Shown here: piece by piece, positions 48,040-62,100 of the stretch
How the letters are laid out: each line of letters starts with the position of its first letter
How positions within the stretch are numbered: position 1 is the first letter of the stretch
Assembly (NCBI GenBank): GCA_021018815.1
Contig: JAITYX010000180.1
Coordinates: 1 to 64,000, forward strand
Source of the DNA: Talinum fruticosum
Taxonomy: Eukaryota > Streptophyta > Magnoliopsida > Caryophyllales > Talinaceae
Length of the DNA stretch: 64,000 nt
Direction: 5' to 3'
Translations under genes and position numbers: made by a program
Notes under the pieces: model-generated
Databases searched by the model: none
Seen by the model: the letters and a program-made list of their open reading frames with translations, nothing else
Told to the model about the DNA's origin: nothing

Positions 48040-49077
48040 ATGGCGAGGTCTTACACACTTATGTTAAGATTGGAAAGGGTATGAGTGGAGAAATAGTCCA
48101 CACTAAATAAGCATGGTAGAAGCCGCCTTTGACGACACTTATATCCAAAAAAGTAGCATCGCCACACTTATGTCTATAAACATATTATCCTTTGAGCGAG
48201 CAATTTTTCTTCCTATTACCAGCTTACGCTTTAAGCAACTCGAACATGCTACTACCGATATAAATATTTAAACGCGTCACCAGTTAAGCTATAAAATTCT
48301 TTTTGAAATTAATCAGGGTTAATTAAATTATATTAATTTTTTTACTGTTTATACAATGTGTTTTTCACTCGAAAGGATGGGGGTCGGGTGACTCCGGTTG
48401 CCCCAACATAGATCCACCCTAGGATTAAAAATATGTAATTCCTCAAATTAGGGTTTAGTTTATTAAGGTGAATTTTTTTAATTTTATTTTATTTTACTTT
48501 TTCTTCAAATGCATTAAGAAAAAAAGGCATAGAGCGCGCACATGTGCAATTTACTTATTGATTAGAAAATAAGAGAGAAAATGAGATTGGGGTTTGAGGT
48601 TTGAGGTTTATTTCTTATTTTGATTTTTCCAATATATTGTGCACTTTGCTATAAAAGAGCGAGAAATTGAAAATTCGCATAAAAATATTTCCTTTATGTG
48701 TTTAATTTTTATAAAAATTCTTTTCAATTAATTTTTTAAATTTTTTTGATTGTATATTTAGTATTTGACTTATTTGATTATCGGAAATTGTCCAATCCGG
48801 GAAAAAAAAATTCTTTCTATGTATTACAATTATATCATAATAACTATCATGCTTATTATCCGTCCTAAATTATCCTTTTTCAAGATATGTAAATTAGCAC
48901 TCTTAATATGCATGGATATACCTTAATGGGTTACTACCACTCTTACAAGAGTAGTTATATTTTTCCACACTTATTATGTGTGGAAATAATTTCGCGAACT
49001 CATTTTCGCTTATTTTTTGTCACACTTAGTCATGTGTGATTATATAAGGGTTGAAGCATACCATATTTTTTGTAGTG
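48040..49077. mobile_element. Possible CACTA-type remnant (right terminus)
   Basis: The right edge reads atattttttgtagtg, the complement of cactacaaaaaatat, a typical CACTA terminus. Words like cacacttat and cacacttagt recur at 48050-48180 and 48970-49040, as in subterminal repeats. No left terminus or 3-bp duplication was found, so the left limit is only indicative. Confidence 0.35.
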
Positions 49078-49380
49078 ATTGTAGTATTTTCGATTATTAA
49101 TCTTATTTACAAATATAATTGTTAAATATTTACTTTATTAATTTAGAATTTCTTAAGGTATACTACATTACTCCAGTGAATGGCACGAGTATAAACTAGT
49201 ATGTAAGAACTAGAAACAATTCTCCAAAAAAAAAAAAAAAGAAGACAAATTCTTTGATCCATTTTTAATATTAATCACTATAGCTGGTTACAGACTACAA
49301 AATCGTGAAAATACTGCACATAATACAATTTACAACTGACCATTTTCATTTTCCCCAATAATCATGCGTTGGATTCCGAG

Positions 49381-52300
49381 TTATGGAGCAGAATTATCAG
49401 CTAGTAGTGGGTGATCCAGATCAATACTACCGCTTGTGTGGTCTGAGGTTGTGATGATGAGTGGTTCAGCCTCCCTCTTCTCTTTCATCTCCTGTGCTTT
49501 ACCCCATAAGAACACGTACAGCCCCATTATCACTACCACGGCTCCTAGTAAACTGAAAGTACACAAAAAGTCATATCAAACTGTTATTAGGAAACTAGTT
49601 TCACTGATAACAGTTTTTTTTTAATTTTTATCATCCATTTTGCTAGAGTCGAATTATTGTTAGTCAATAAAGAGTATAGCTCTTCTGTCACATATTTTTT
49701 CCATTTATAATACTCGAGTATGAAACTTTACTCGGGTGAAATAAGTGACAAACTACTTGAACGAACTTAGATTGGTCCAATAATAAAGTTTTTGAACATG
49801 ATGTCATATTGTATATGTCAGATCATTTACGGGTGTTCCAAACTCAATGAAAAGGAAAAAAAAGGCAAAAAAAATTGAAGTCAAAGGGATAGTCACTGAG
49901 AAATATATATAGATGGATGACAATGGATCTTGAATGGTTTTTTTAAAATATGGTTTCATTTTTCTTTAATTAATGAATAGTGTGATTAAAATTGAAAAGA
50001 CTTACCCGCCAGAGTAAACTTCTTCATGTAAAAATATGGAGGCGATGAAGGAGGTGAGGACAGTATTCAGAGGATTAAATGTTGCAACGAAAAGAGGTCC
50101 TTTACGAGAGATACACCAACAGTGAATGAAATTTTTAGCACCAGTTCCAAATATTCCCTACATCAATGAAATATGTAACACATAATTACACAAAGTTTGG
50201 TTAAATTGTATATAATGTTATTTATTAAATATACATAAGCTAGCCTCTTTTTTTCTTAATTTACAATAATCTATGAACACACACACACACCTAATTTCAA
50301 GGACGGAAAAGAACTCTTATCAGTGATAGAACTCGAACCCTTGGCCAAGGGATGATGATCGATGAATACATACCGAGAATAAGGCAGCAGCGATTTCAAG
50401 AGCTGAACTTGGAACCCAAGCTTTAGGATTGCGCTCCATGAACAAAGCAATTATTCCAGTTTGCAACATCGAAAGGAGGCACGTCCAAGCAGAGAGACAC
50501 AAGTAATCAGAGTAACGTTTTGTGATTGGCACCTGTACCAACAAAAACGAGGAGAAAAGATAGTTCTAAGTTAATATCAATACATACTGATTTTATGAAG
50601 AAGGGAGATATGCACTTGTATACGCCAGTCGCATGATATGTTTTACAAGTTTTACCAACTATCGGGAAAAATAAAGAAAAGGGATAGATTTATGCCTGTA
50701 GGATTAGCCAGGCGGACAAGCAGGAAACACCAGCGAAGAGAAGTAGACAGCCAAGCAACCAATTGTGGGTGGCTAGTAATGCTTGGGCATTAAGTAGCCT
50801 TTTGCATCTTAGGAATGTCATTGCAATTGCTCCACCAACACAGAAGATTGTCCCAACCATCTTCGCTATATTGCTCCATTTCTTTACGTTCATTTGCTCC
50901 AACCTAAATTCATGTTTCATACACAGCAGAAATAGGCAAGTCCATTAAATTACAATGGAGGACTTCAATTTCTATCTATGTTGTAACTATTCATTATGTA
51001 TTTCCAAATCTGTTATTAGATATGAAAGGATGAATCTATTATGTATATTGGTTTTGTCTTCATATTTAAATGTGATCCAAAATGATCGAGTCCAATCAAT
51101 TAAATAGAAGACAACCAAATTATAAATTCTCAGTCTTACCCTAAAAATATTGATTTGCTCATTTACCCTCTATGTTTTGGGGGATTGTGTGTTAGCTGCA
51201 TGTATGCTTATCGAACTTTCAAGCCCACCCAAAAAAAAAGGTCCATTTATAAATAGAGTTATCTTGCCCTAAAGTGGAAGCCATCAAAGATTAGACTAAG
51301 ACTAAATTTTAAACTCACAATCTTACTGTAACTAAAGACTAACAAAATAAATTAGGAACATGTATCACCGTATAATACTTTAATTATCATCATAATTGTC
51401 GAGTCCAATCAATCTAATTAATGGAAGACGATTGGACATTAAATTCTCAACCCCACCCAAAAAAATTAACTTTTGTCCACATGCATGCTTTTTGAATTTT
51501 CAACCGACCCGAAAAAAAAAAAAAAAAGAGAACACTGTCCATTTATGGATAGAGAAGAGAGTATCTTACCCTAACATGGCAGCCATCAAGAAGGTAAGAG
51601 CAGGGACAAGATTGAACATGGCAGATGTAACTGAGGATGATGTCAAGTGTAGTCCTTCTATATAAAGGTTCTCAAACAATGTGACCCTGTTCATAATTTG
51701 TGGTTTAAAATGACAGATAGAATTAACACATGAGAAATTCAATTCCTTGACCACACAAAAATTTGTTCAAGGAAAGATAAAGTTTTTACGTACCCGATAA
51801 AAGAAGAGACAAAAATCATAAGGGAGGTTTTCCAGTCCATACGAGCATTGTTTGACTCTCTCCTATGAAGAAAACATGATATCGTTAGATGTAATTTTGC
51901 TGCATTTAAAAAACAAATTAAACCATGTATGAAGCATTAAAACTTTTTAACATATATGCTTTGAGAACTCCAATATACTTTAGCTTTTTTCCCATTTATT
52001 TATCGGAAAAAACATAAATTTACGTGTTGATTTAATTAATTTACCTATTGAAATTAGTAAAAGTATGTAAGAACATATATTTATATCATGTAGCTAAGTA
52101 ATAGTTGAAATTCATTCTCTAAGCCATAGATAATTGTATGGAGACTAGATGCGTTCAAAGTTGGTTAATAGAATAAAAACTATTATTCTAAAAGAAACAC
52201 GAATAGTAACCATTGACGAATATCTCTCCTCAATAACTTATTTTTAGTTTAATAAATTTGATTATTATTATTATTTTTTAAAAAATAGCACCATCAGTCA

Positions 52301-53745
52301 ATAAATTAGAGCGACTTTTTAATTGTCCTCAATAATGGTCACTTAAATAAATTAGTTATATTATAAATGTAATAATAAAATAGATATTAAATTTTTACCA
52401 ACATAACATGATGTGATTAGATAAAAAATATCACTATAAAAATAAAAATTTTAATTAAAAAAATTAAAATAAACTAATCGTATCAACATAACTTTAGTAT
52501 TTTTATATTTTGGTAATATTACAATTGAGTTTTTAAAAATAAATTACTACTTGTCGACTGATGACCTGGTACAAGATGTTGCACGTCATATAATACTGTA
52601 GTTAATTAGCTTGGTCAATATATACCAATACTATGATAACTGGCTTAGACTACGACAAATAATGTGAATTACTCTGGATTGGGTCCCAGCTATTTGGCAC
52701 CTGACACCACCATTAAATGAAAGGAAAGAAAAGAAAAAAAAATTAAGGTTATGTGGTTATTTTCAGCCAATTAAAAAAAGTTTAAGATTTGACAAGTCAA
52801 GTGCAGCGCCAAGGAATTTTCATAGTAAAGTATCCCATGAAATGTTTTGGAGAAGAAACCTGAGAAGTTGCTTCGAGTCCATAGTTTTTCTTTTATAAAT
52901 ACATGGGAGATGGACAAAAGTCGGTCTTAATAAAGGTAAAATTTGGTTTATATAATAGAGTTCTTAATTATAAGATTGTTATACTTTTCTGATCGACTTC
53001 AATATTATTGTAATCCTTATAATTGTCATATTATCATGAATTTATCATATATAAATTCGGTTTGGATTTTTCTTTTCATCGCAAAAAAGGGTATTTTTTC
53101 ACATAAATCAATACATTTAATTTTTTTCTTGTCATTGTGTAGTTCGTGTAACTTGCAAATTATATTGTCAACTCGTGATTAGTAATTTCGACCCACAAAC
53201 AGACATTTTTCCCCTTTTTCAATACCCCTCCCCCTACACATGCCCCCTGCTTTCTTGCTGCCATTTTGTTACATGCACCAAGTTTATGAACCTGATATCA
53301 TAATATAAATTTTTCCTATAAATGAACTAATTCTCAACGGATAATGCATAAAATATGCTAATAAACTATAACATAACATATTTTAGAAAATCTTTAGATG
53401 AAGGACTCAACCCATTAAAAATGTTTGTTAAAAATAAGACTACCTACATCTGATTTTTTTTTTTTTTCCAAATCCTGGAAAAACAGGACCTTAGTGAAAA
53501 TGTGAAATGAACATAAACATTAGTGAAAGCACTTGCTGATAAATTTGGGGGAGAGGTTGTGCTGACCTTGAGAGATAAGCAATGGGAAAAGTGACCAAAG
53601 TAGCACAAGATTGCCTATAGAAGACTAAAATCCTTGAACTGAAGCCATTGGAGAGAGCTTGCTTATTCAAGAGAGTCATGACTGCATATACAAACTCCAT
53701 TGACACCATGCCTATTACTGGCAATTGTTCCTCCCACTCTCCCAT
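49381..53745 (-). CDS. WAT1-related / nodulin MtN21-like EamA transporter, complete
   Basis: Seven exons on the minus strand: 53745-53567, 51862-51794, 51686-51570, 50903-50696, 50532-50374, 50157-50006, 49552-49381. They total 1,056 bp or 351 residues plus stop, the normal length for the family. WAT1-type proteins are ten-helix membrane carriers of the drug/metabolite transporter superfamily; relatives move auxin or amino acids, and the substrate here is unknown. Landmarks are MEFVYAVMTLLNKQAL, NLYIEGLHLTSSSVTSAMFN (first EamA repeat), [38 protein letters not shown] and MGLYVFLWGKAQE, with a hydrophilic tail ending LLADNSAP. The start at 53745 is chosen by family length, although the frame is open further upstream. 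The exon 4 donor is GC (cag|gcataa) instead of GT; all other introns are GT-AG. Confidence 0.93.
50305..50350 (-). repeat. SINE-like B-box fragment in intron 5 of the first transporter gene
   Basis: The minus strand reads ccaagggttcgagttctatc, a B-box-like tRNA-derived motif, about 25 bp beyond exon 5. The second gene carries a SINE-like sequence at the same intron (57650-57750). Confidence 0.4.
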
Positions 53746-53833
53746 TTTTGAGCCCTCTCTTTTCCTTTCCTTGTAAATGTTGAATGGGATTGGGCACGGG
53801 CGTGGGCAAATGCAATTAAAACGAGCATATATA
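53746..53833 (-). promoter_or_regulatory. Core promoter and short 5' leader of the first transporter gene
   Basis: A TATA box (minus strand gctatatatgc, 53827-53833) lies about 82 bp before the start codon. Transcription would begin near 53800, giving a leader of about 50 bases that ends in a purine-rich stretch before the atg. Confidence 0.5.
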
Positions 53834-54281
53834 GCAAAGGAAATGGAAATGAATTCAATGCAGAAAGAGACTAGGCAGACTATTATAGCCATAGTACTAA
53901 TGTTAGATAAGAAATAAAATCTCAAGGTCCCACGTCCTGAAGATCTATACCTACCTAATGTATGGTAATGTTGCATTATGTGGATAATATATATGCTGCT
54001 GCATTTATTATATGGTTGGACATCTCTGTCCATTTGGCTTAAATTTTCTTCCAAAGCCTACTTGCTTGGCTACTTGCTTGGGGTAAGTACCATGACGTAT
54101 GCATGGAAATTCAACTGATATACAATGAGACATCATGCGACTTAAAAATCCATCACTACTGAGAAATTAATTACTACTAAAACCTCATGATCGTATTGTT
54201 CTCTAACCTTTTGTCACTTTTTTTAGAAGACCACTTAGATAGATTTTTAATGATATTAAAATCTCGTATGTAAAAATTAAA

Positions 54282-54551
54282 TAGTCCTTTTATTTTAAAG
54301 TATTTGTCATTTTTGAGTTTTTAAAGAACACCAAGTAAATATAAAATTTATGACAAAATTTATGTTAAAAGATCAAATTGTCTTAAGATTTTATTAAAAA
54401 TGAAAAAAATAATTAAAAAAGAAGAGAAAAATAATAAATAAAAATAAAATTGATAGACTAATAATTAATATATCATTGTGATTATAAAGTGACAGATATT
54501 TTAAAACAAAAAAATCATTAAAGTGACATGTATTGTGAAACAGATGGAGTA
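54282..54551. mobile_element. Possible Stowaway-like MITE, degraded
   Basis: The right end gtgaaacagatggagta and the left end tagtccttttattttaaag resemble the eroded inverted termini (ctccctccgt...) of Tc1/mariner MITEs, which duplicate TA. Internal gtgac/gtcat words near both ends agree in inverted orientation. The similarity is weak. Confidence 0.4.
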
Positions 54552-55926
54552 TTTTTTTTTTTTTTTGGTTGAGTGCAAAAATTAATTGTATTAGGAGTAG
54601 TTTCTTGTCTCAATGATTTATATATGATGCTTTTAAAAGAAACGTTTGATAAAAATAATTTAACTATTTTTAAAAGAGAAGTGAGTATCCATTTAAAGCT
54701 AATTCTTTCTAGAATTATGAATGATAATTATTTTCTTTTTCCCACAAAAAAAAATTAAGCTAATTTTCATAGATCAACCAAAAAACTCCAATTAGTTTAC
54801 AAAATGGCTTTTTGCAAGTGATAAGTAAATACAAGTTAAACAACCAAGCAGCTGAAACAAGTCTCAAAAAACATTTATAATGAAAAAGTCACTAGAAGGC
54901 CAATTGTCGAACAACCTAAATCTCTAAAAATTTTATGGTTGTCTCGGTACTATCTAGTAAGGTAGTCTTATGAAATACAACTTTTTATCATTTTATTTTC
55001 TAAACTTACTCCTTATTTTTTCATTCACCCAACCGTCTATTGATATATAACCCAAGAGTATAATACATCATACTCAAAATCTACTATCTCACAACTGCTA
55101 AATCTAAAGCTACCCATCGAAACTTCATTGTAGAGTATAACAATCCTAAACTATGCTACCTTAGTTAGCTTTCTAGAGAGGAATAAGGGTATGTTCGTTT
55201 CAATGTTTAAAATTATTGTTTATCGGTTAGCGGTTATCATCCATTGTGATTATTAGTTATGATTAGTATTTATTGGTTATTAACATTAACCTGGGTTACA
55301 ATTAATGTATTATCGGCGATTACGGCTAATGGTTACCAGTTTTAATGATTAGCACTTAATAGTTGCGAATATTATCATAAATGTTGAAATAAATAAGCCC
55401 TTAGTTTGTTTTATCTAATTTTCTAACAAGATAGTCTCAAACTTAAAAAAAAAAAAAAGTTCTCAAATTATTATCCATTGATGGAATTAATATTGATTCC
55501 AGATGTAGTCTATCGTTCTTAAGCAAACAAATGTTTCCAAGTCACATTATTTTTAAAAGCAAAGAAGGTGTTTCCATGTATCCCCATTCATTCACATAAA
55601 CAGTAGAAACATGCCCGTATCTTCAAAACCCTCTTCAAACCAAACTCTTATCATGCAGCACATTATTGAATCAGTAAAGCATCCATAATTCTTCCGTAAC
55701 TAAAAAAAATTCAACCATCATAATTAATTAAATTGAACGACAAACATTCCATTTTTTCTGTATTATGCCTCCTTAACCATGATTAATTTTATTTTCTTTT
55801 ATTTTGTTGATAAAAAACATTTGAAAAATTATATTTGCAAAAAGCGTGGGACACCAAATACACCAAATTACACATGGCTAGAAGTTTCCCTTTCTGTATA
55901 TGTTTTTTTGAAGTATATACCCTTAC

Positions 55927-55929
<3 letters not shown>

Positions 55930-56000
<71 letters not shown>
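55930..56000. repeat. (AT)n microsatellite
   Basis: About 35 AT units. Confidence 0.95.
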
Positions 56001-56005
<5 letters not shown>

Positions 56006-56183
56006 AGCAAGACAAGAGGAATGGAAATCGGATAACTCTCACATATTTAATTTTTAGAGTTATCTTAAATTATGAAGCATATATGGGACCGTTTAATTAA
56101 AATAAGAGGAAAGGTCGAACCCAATTTGAAAAGGGGAGGGGGGAATCTAATAAATCCAATTGAAAATGGAAAAATGGATGAAG

Positions 56184-59100
56184 TTAAGCTTTCAATAGGG
56201 GTTCCTCCAAATTAACGTTGCAGCTTGCATTGTCTTTGGTAGTTATGATGCTGGTTGTGATATCTGTTGGTTCAACCCCTATTTTCTCTTTCTCCTCTTC
56301 TGCTTTGCCCCATAAAACCACATATAAGCCGATGATCACCCCGATGGCACCAAGTAAACTGAAGCAACACAAAACAAAGGAAATGGACCCAAAAAAGGAT
56401 ACTATCATATTTTCGTCACTAAAAAGAACTATCTGTGTTGCATAAGACCATTTTCATTCAGATATTGATATGCAAGAAAAAGCTATATATTATTTATAAA
56501 AGCTCATCTCACTTTAATGTTTTTATGATAGAATTGCACAGAAAAGTTTGTGTTGTTAGCTTACCATGTTTATCATAAAAGTTACCACCATAACACTATG
56601 CTCCTTCCAAAAAGAAAAAAATAAAAGAAAAAAACAATCCATAAAATATTCAAAAATAATAACAGTGTCATTCTTAGGGAGGATTTTCCTCTTTGTACAG
56701 GCAAAATAGAGTATATAATTATAAAAACCTCCCAAAAATGACCAATTTTAATTTCTTTTGTACTACTGATGTCTTGATTGAAGTTACGCGTACATTATAT
56801 CCTAAATTTGATTTTCTATCCTCATTAGTATTGTACTACCTTTGCATGACTTTTATGGAAAAAGAAATAAAAACCTCTCCTTGTATCTATAAGTTGGAGT
56901 GAACTAGTCATAAATAAGGGACCACAATGTAAGTATTTTTTTTATTTTTTTTGTGCAAGGGTAAATGTGGGGTCCAATAGAACGCCTATCTTAGACGTAA
57001 TTTTAGTTGGGTTGAAGGTACAAGGGAGATAGGAATACCAAGTCTAAGCCTTAAAAAGTCCAAAATCACAACTCATCCTAATTTTTTTGTACTAGTAAAA
57101 AAATTGTCTCTTCTAAAAATTCAAATCTTTTTTCTAAAGAGGATAAAAGCGTGGTATTTATCACAACATCAACATTCACTGCGAAAATAGGCATGACAGT
57201 AGCGAGAACAGTAGGAAAACTTACGTGCCAATGTAAACTTCTTCATGGAGAAACAAAACGGCCATGACAGTAGTGAGAACAGTACAAAGAGGATTGAACA
57301 TTGCACAGAAAAGTGGGCCTTTACGGGAAATGCACCATGATTGAATGAAATATTGGACTCCACTTCCAAATATTCCCTGCCAATTTAATGGGCCAAGACA
57401 AAATAAAAAGAAAAACAGATTAATTAAAATTAAGAAATTAAACATGGAAAGCTTGATGACTTTCATGGGGTGTAGTCATTACTTTACTTAATTATTATCT
57501 GTGTATATGTAATTAGTTCAATATTCAGGCATTTATTTATCTGCTTATACTATTAAGATCGTTTATATTTATATCTCCTCACGAAAATATAAAGATTTAA
57601 ATTGATACAAGGAACATGTTAGTATGAAAATATAAATTAATTATTTGATAATTTATTATAAGAACGACAGGATTCAAACCAGGTCTCTAACAATAACTGG
57701 GTTTTACCAACTGAACTATCTGTTATCCACGCATGTTGGGTTATTAACATCAACAAGTATTATCCTCATGGTTCTCGAGTTGTCAATGTGGATTAGGAAC
57801 ATTATACATACCGAAAAGAGGCAAGCATTGAGTTCAAAACTTGAATGTAAAACCCAAGTTTCAGGATCTCGCTCTATGCACAAAGCAATTATCCCAGTTT
57901 GCAGCATCGATAGAAAACACATCCAAGCTGAAAGTAATGAGTAATCAGGGTAACATTTTGTGATTGGCACCTGAAGGACCAAAAAAGGTCGAAAGTGAGA
58001 AATAAGTACAAAAGATCGAAATAGATTAAATAAACTTCTCTAATTAATGTCAAAATGAGATTATTAAAGAATTTAATACCTGTAGAATAAGAAACAAGGA
58101 GAAACAGCAAAAGCTGGCCAAGAGAACTAGGCAACCCAGCAACCAGTTTTGGGGCTCTTGTGAAAGTAGCAGAAGTAGAGAATTGGCTTCTAGGAGCTGG
58201 GAATTGAGCAGCTTGTGGCCTTTCAGCAAAGTTATTGAAATCGCTCCACCGATGCATATGATTGTTCCCACTATCTTCGCTATGCTACTCAGCTTCTTCA
58301 CATTGATTTTCTCCAACCTAATATTTGGTATACTTGTATTTCAGCTAATCCATTGTTGGAGTACTTATTATGTATAAATATGATTCGAAATTTGATAGTT
58401 TAAATATACATCAAACAGAATCGAATTCCTCTAAAATCTATCAAGTAAAAGAATATTGTATTTTTTGGTTCATATTGTATTAAAAATAATTTTTCAACTC
58501 ATATTTTTCATTGTTTAGGAACCAAAATAATTTTCTAAAAAATTGTCCTTCAAACCAAAGTCAAATTCGTCAAATTTTAGCCAACGACTTTTTTTGTATA
58601 TTTGAAAAGCTTGTGAAGAAATCGAAGTACTCCTGCAGATTTGGACATTATTTAGACCCTTAGGCTATCTTCAATGGGAGCAACTCCAAAGGAGTTGCTC
58701 TCATGTGGAAGAAAGAGAGAATTAAAAAAAGAGGGGGGTCTGAGATGGACAGGAGTTTCTCCATGGGGTTGTTCCATGGAGAAACTCCTTGGAGCAACTA
58801 TTTAAGGGAAAAAAAGGAGGAGAGAGAGGGAAAAAGGAGGAGAGAGAAGGGAACAGGGGAGAGAGAGGAAAAGGCCGCGTGAGACACGGTCCCAGGCTGT
58901 GCTATGTCCGGTGCGTGTTCCGCACGTGCACGGAGGGAAGTGGGCGAGCTAGACGTACGGGCCCCGGGCTGTGCAAGTGGCTGTGTTCTTTTTTTGTTTA
59001 TATTAATACAACAATTATATTCATAAAATATTTTATGTGGGACTTATTTATAATATAAATTATTATGGAACAACTCCCATAAGTTGCTACCATTAACAAT

Positions 59101-62100
59101 AGGCAATAAAATGGATCAACTCCCCTACCTATATAGCACTTGGAGCAACTCAAAAGGAGTTGCTACCATTGTCAATAGCCTTAGTGATACATTGTAGTCA
59201 ACCAGTCTACCTAATTCCGCAATGATCACAATATCTATTAAATAATACATGCTGACCAAATGAAGAAATTTAACCTTTAATTTCAAAATTTAGGTTCTTT
59301 AATCTATTTTTTTACAAAGGAACTTCATAGAACAATAGAATATAATAGAGAAGCGGAAATTAAACCCGAAACCTAATGTTCTCTGAAGTTCGGTCTACTT
59401 ATAAGGACAAGTTTAATTCGTGGCTAAAATCTCAACTACCTTAATTTTTAAATGAATTATCTACAAAAGAAGCCCCCATTTTGGAGATCCGAGCTGGGGA
59501 TCTACTGCATAAGTGCAAGTTGGAATTGGATTTGTAAACAATTGAGCTCCGACCATTAAAGGTCTAGAGAGAGAAAGAAATGAAAAGAGTTATGAGTTCA
59601 GTGAGAGTATGATTTCAATAAAAGTAATTTTAAATATGTAAAAACTAAGTATATATATACAAGGTTGAGTTGGCAATAGATGACAATTAATTTTTATTAC
59701 TTGTACAAACAATGCTAATACTCAACATCCCCCTCAAGGTGGAATTGGGGAGAATCCATCAATCATAACCTTAAACTCAAACACCGATGTCTTGCTTCAC
59801 TCATTGGCTTAGTCATAAGATCTACTAATTGCTCATGAGAACAAACATGACATGTTTGAAGAAAACCTTCCATAACCTCGTCTCTAGTGTAGTGACAATC
59901 AATCTTGAGGTGCTTAGTTCGTTCATGAAAGACAGGGTTCGCAGCTATGTGTTCATCTGCCTTGTTGTCACAATGCATTGGTATGGGAAGAGTAGGAGGA
60001 ATATGTAAATCCTGTAATAGTTGATATACCCATTCAAGCTACGAAGTGGTGGCTGACATACTCCTATATTCAACTTCCGCTACTTGGCCACGATCTTCCG
60101 TTTCTTGGTTTTCTAGGAAACCAAAGAGAAGCCTAAGAAAACATAATACCCAGTGAGAGATCTAGCGAGACATTTTGCAAGTTCCCCAATCCGCATAACA
60201 ATATGTTGTAAGCTGCAAATTGTTTGAAGTGGGATAATACAACCCTTTGTTAGGTGTGGCTTTCAAATATCATAGGATATGTGTGGCGACTCGTAAATGA
60301 GAAGACCTTGGTTGTTGTAAGAACTAGCTGAGATGTTGCACTTGTATATGAAATATCGAGGCCTCGTAAGGGTCAAGTATAAAAGCCTTCTACTAATCCT
60401 TACGTAAATGCTTGGATTGGACAAAACATCCCCTAATTCGGTAGATAAATGCAAGCCTTTTGGCAAGGGAAACTTTGTTGGTTTAGCTCCTGTGAGTCCA
60501 GCGATCGGTAAGTATATCTAGAATATACTTTCTCTTATTCAAGAATGTTCCCTCTTTCGACCTAGCTATTTCCACTCCAAGGAAATATCCGGCTACACCT
60601 AGATCTTTAATGGTAAAGGCTTTGTGCAAAGTCTGCTTTGATATTTTGTATGCCAATGACATCATCTCCGAGTGATTAGCAAGTCATCCACGTACACTAA
60701 AATAAAATTGAGCAAGCCATTGGATGTCCTTGTGAACAAAGAATAATCATTCTTTGATTGAAGAAAACCTTGACTAAGCAAGAACTTAGTAAGTTCTATA
60801 TTCCACTTTGTCGAGAAGCTTGCTTTAAGCCATATAGAGATCTTTCTAACTCCTGTAGCAGACCTTAAAATACCTTTCTAGAGGTTGCATATAAACTTCT
60901 TCATCTATAAAACCATGTAAGAAAGCATTGTTGATATCTAGTCGGTGGAGAGGCCAATCCTTGGCGATAGCGAAAGCAATTAAAACCCTAACGAGTGGTT
61001 AACTTGGCTACGAGGAGAAAACGTATGTTTGTAGTCCTTATCCTTGACTTGCTCAAAACCCCTAATAACCAACCCGGCTTTATACCTCTCCACTGAACCA
61101 TCTAGTTTATATTCCCCTTTATAAACTCATTTATAAGTCAATGCCTTTTTTTCGGGAGGTAAAGTAGTCAAAGACCAAGTACCATTCTCTTCCAGTGCTG
61201 CGGGTTCTTTGTCCATGGCCATTACCCACTCGGAAGATCTGTTGTGCTTGTGCCTAACAACTAGATTCATGAATTTTAAGCACATTAACAAGTGAGGAAA
61301 CAAAGCTAGAAGAAAGATGTGCCATGTCGGAATGAACAAACAAAGGGAAGGCATTAGAGGGTGTAACGGTGGTAGCTTGTAAGCTAGGTGATTGAGAAGA
61401 AGAAAGGTTTGTGTTATTGGGGACGAGTAGACTTAAGGTGAGGACAATGAAAATCATTCAGCCAATTAGGAGGACTTTTCACCTTAGTAGACCATCTTAA
61501 TGGAGGAGAATTAGGAGGAATGATATTAGTGATATTATCGAAACATGAGTATTATAAGGGGAAGGCTCGTATTAGGAACAATAGGGTTAGAAGACTTAGA
61601 CCGATTTGTAACGAGGAGAAGATGGAATAGTTATGGAATTCATTTGAAAAGGTTGTGATGCAACATGAAAAAACTCATCGAGAATCGATAAAGGAAGTAG
61701 GTAAAGGAACGGTAGGAAACATAATGTCAATTGCCGGTTTGTGTTGTTTAAAAAGAAATGTGTTTTCTTTAAAAATGAGATCTCTACTGATAAAAATTTG
61801 TTGTGTTTGTAAATCATAAAGCTTGTACCCTTTATAACCAAAAGGATATTCAACCAAAATACATTTCCTAACTTTATGATCAAATTTGTCCCTTTTTGTC
61901 GGGTTTGCTGCATAACACAAGCAACCTATAATTCTTAAATCATCATAGGTGGGAGGTTTGTTATAAAGTTGCTCAAAAGGGCTTTTCCAAGCTAAAGAGT
62001 CCATAGGAAATTTGTTTATGATATGAGTGGCCTATAACCTACAGGTCCCAAAATTGAAATCCGACTCGATACCATGTAAACAGTTGAGCTTCAACCATTA

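Larger units (their letters stand above)
53834..56183. other. Intergenic region between the two transporter genes
   Basis: AT-rich, with no gene recognised. It contains a Stowaway-like remnant (54282-54551) and an (AT)n tract (55930-56000). It holds the upstream region of the first gene and the 3' flank of the second. Confidence 0.5.

Noticed and set aside
53746..54054. In-frame N-terminal extension of exon 1 of the first transporter gene
   Set aside because: The frame is open upstream, but the added residues are not transporter-like and a TATA box lies inside the stretch. The start at 53745 gives the normal family length.
57655..57735. tRNA gene in intron 5 of the second transporter gene
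   Set aside because: A- and B-boxes are present, but acceptor and anticodon stems do not pair, so it is a SINE head.
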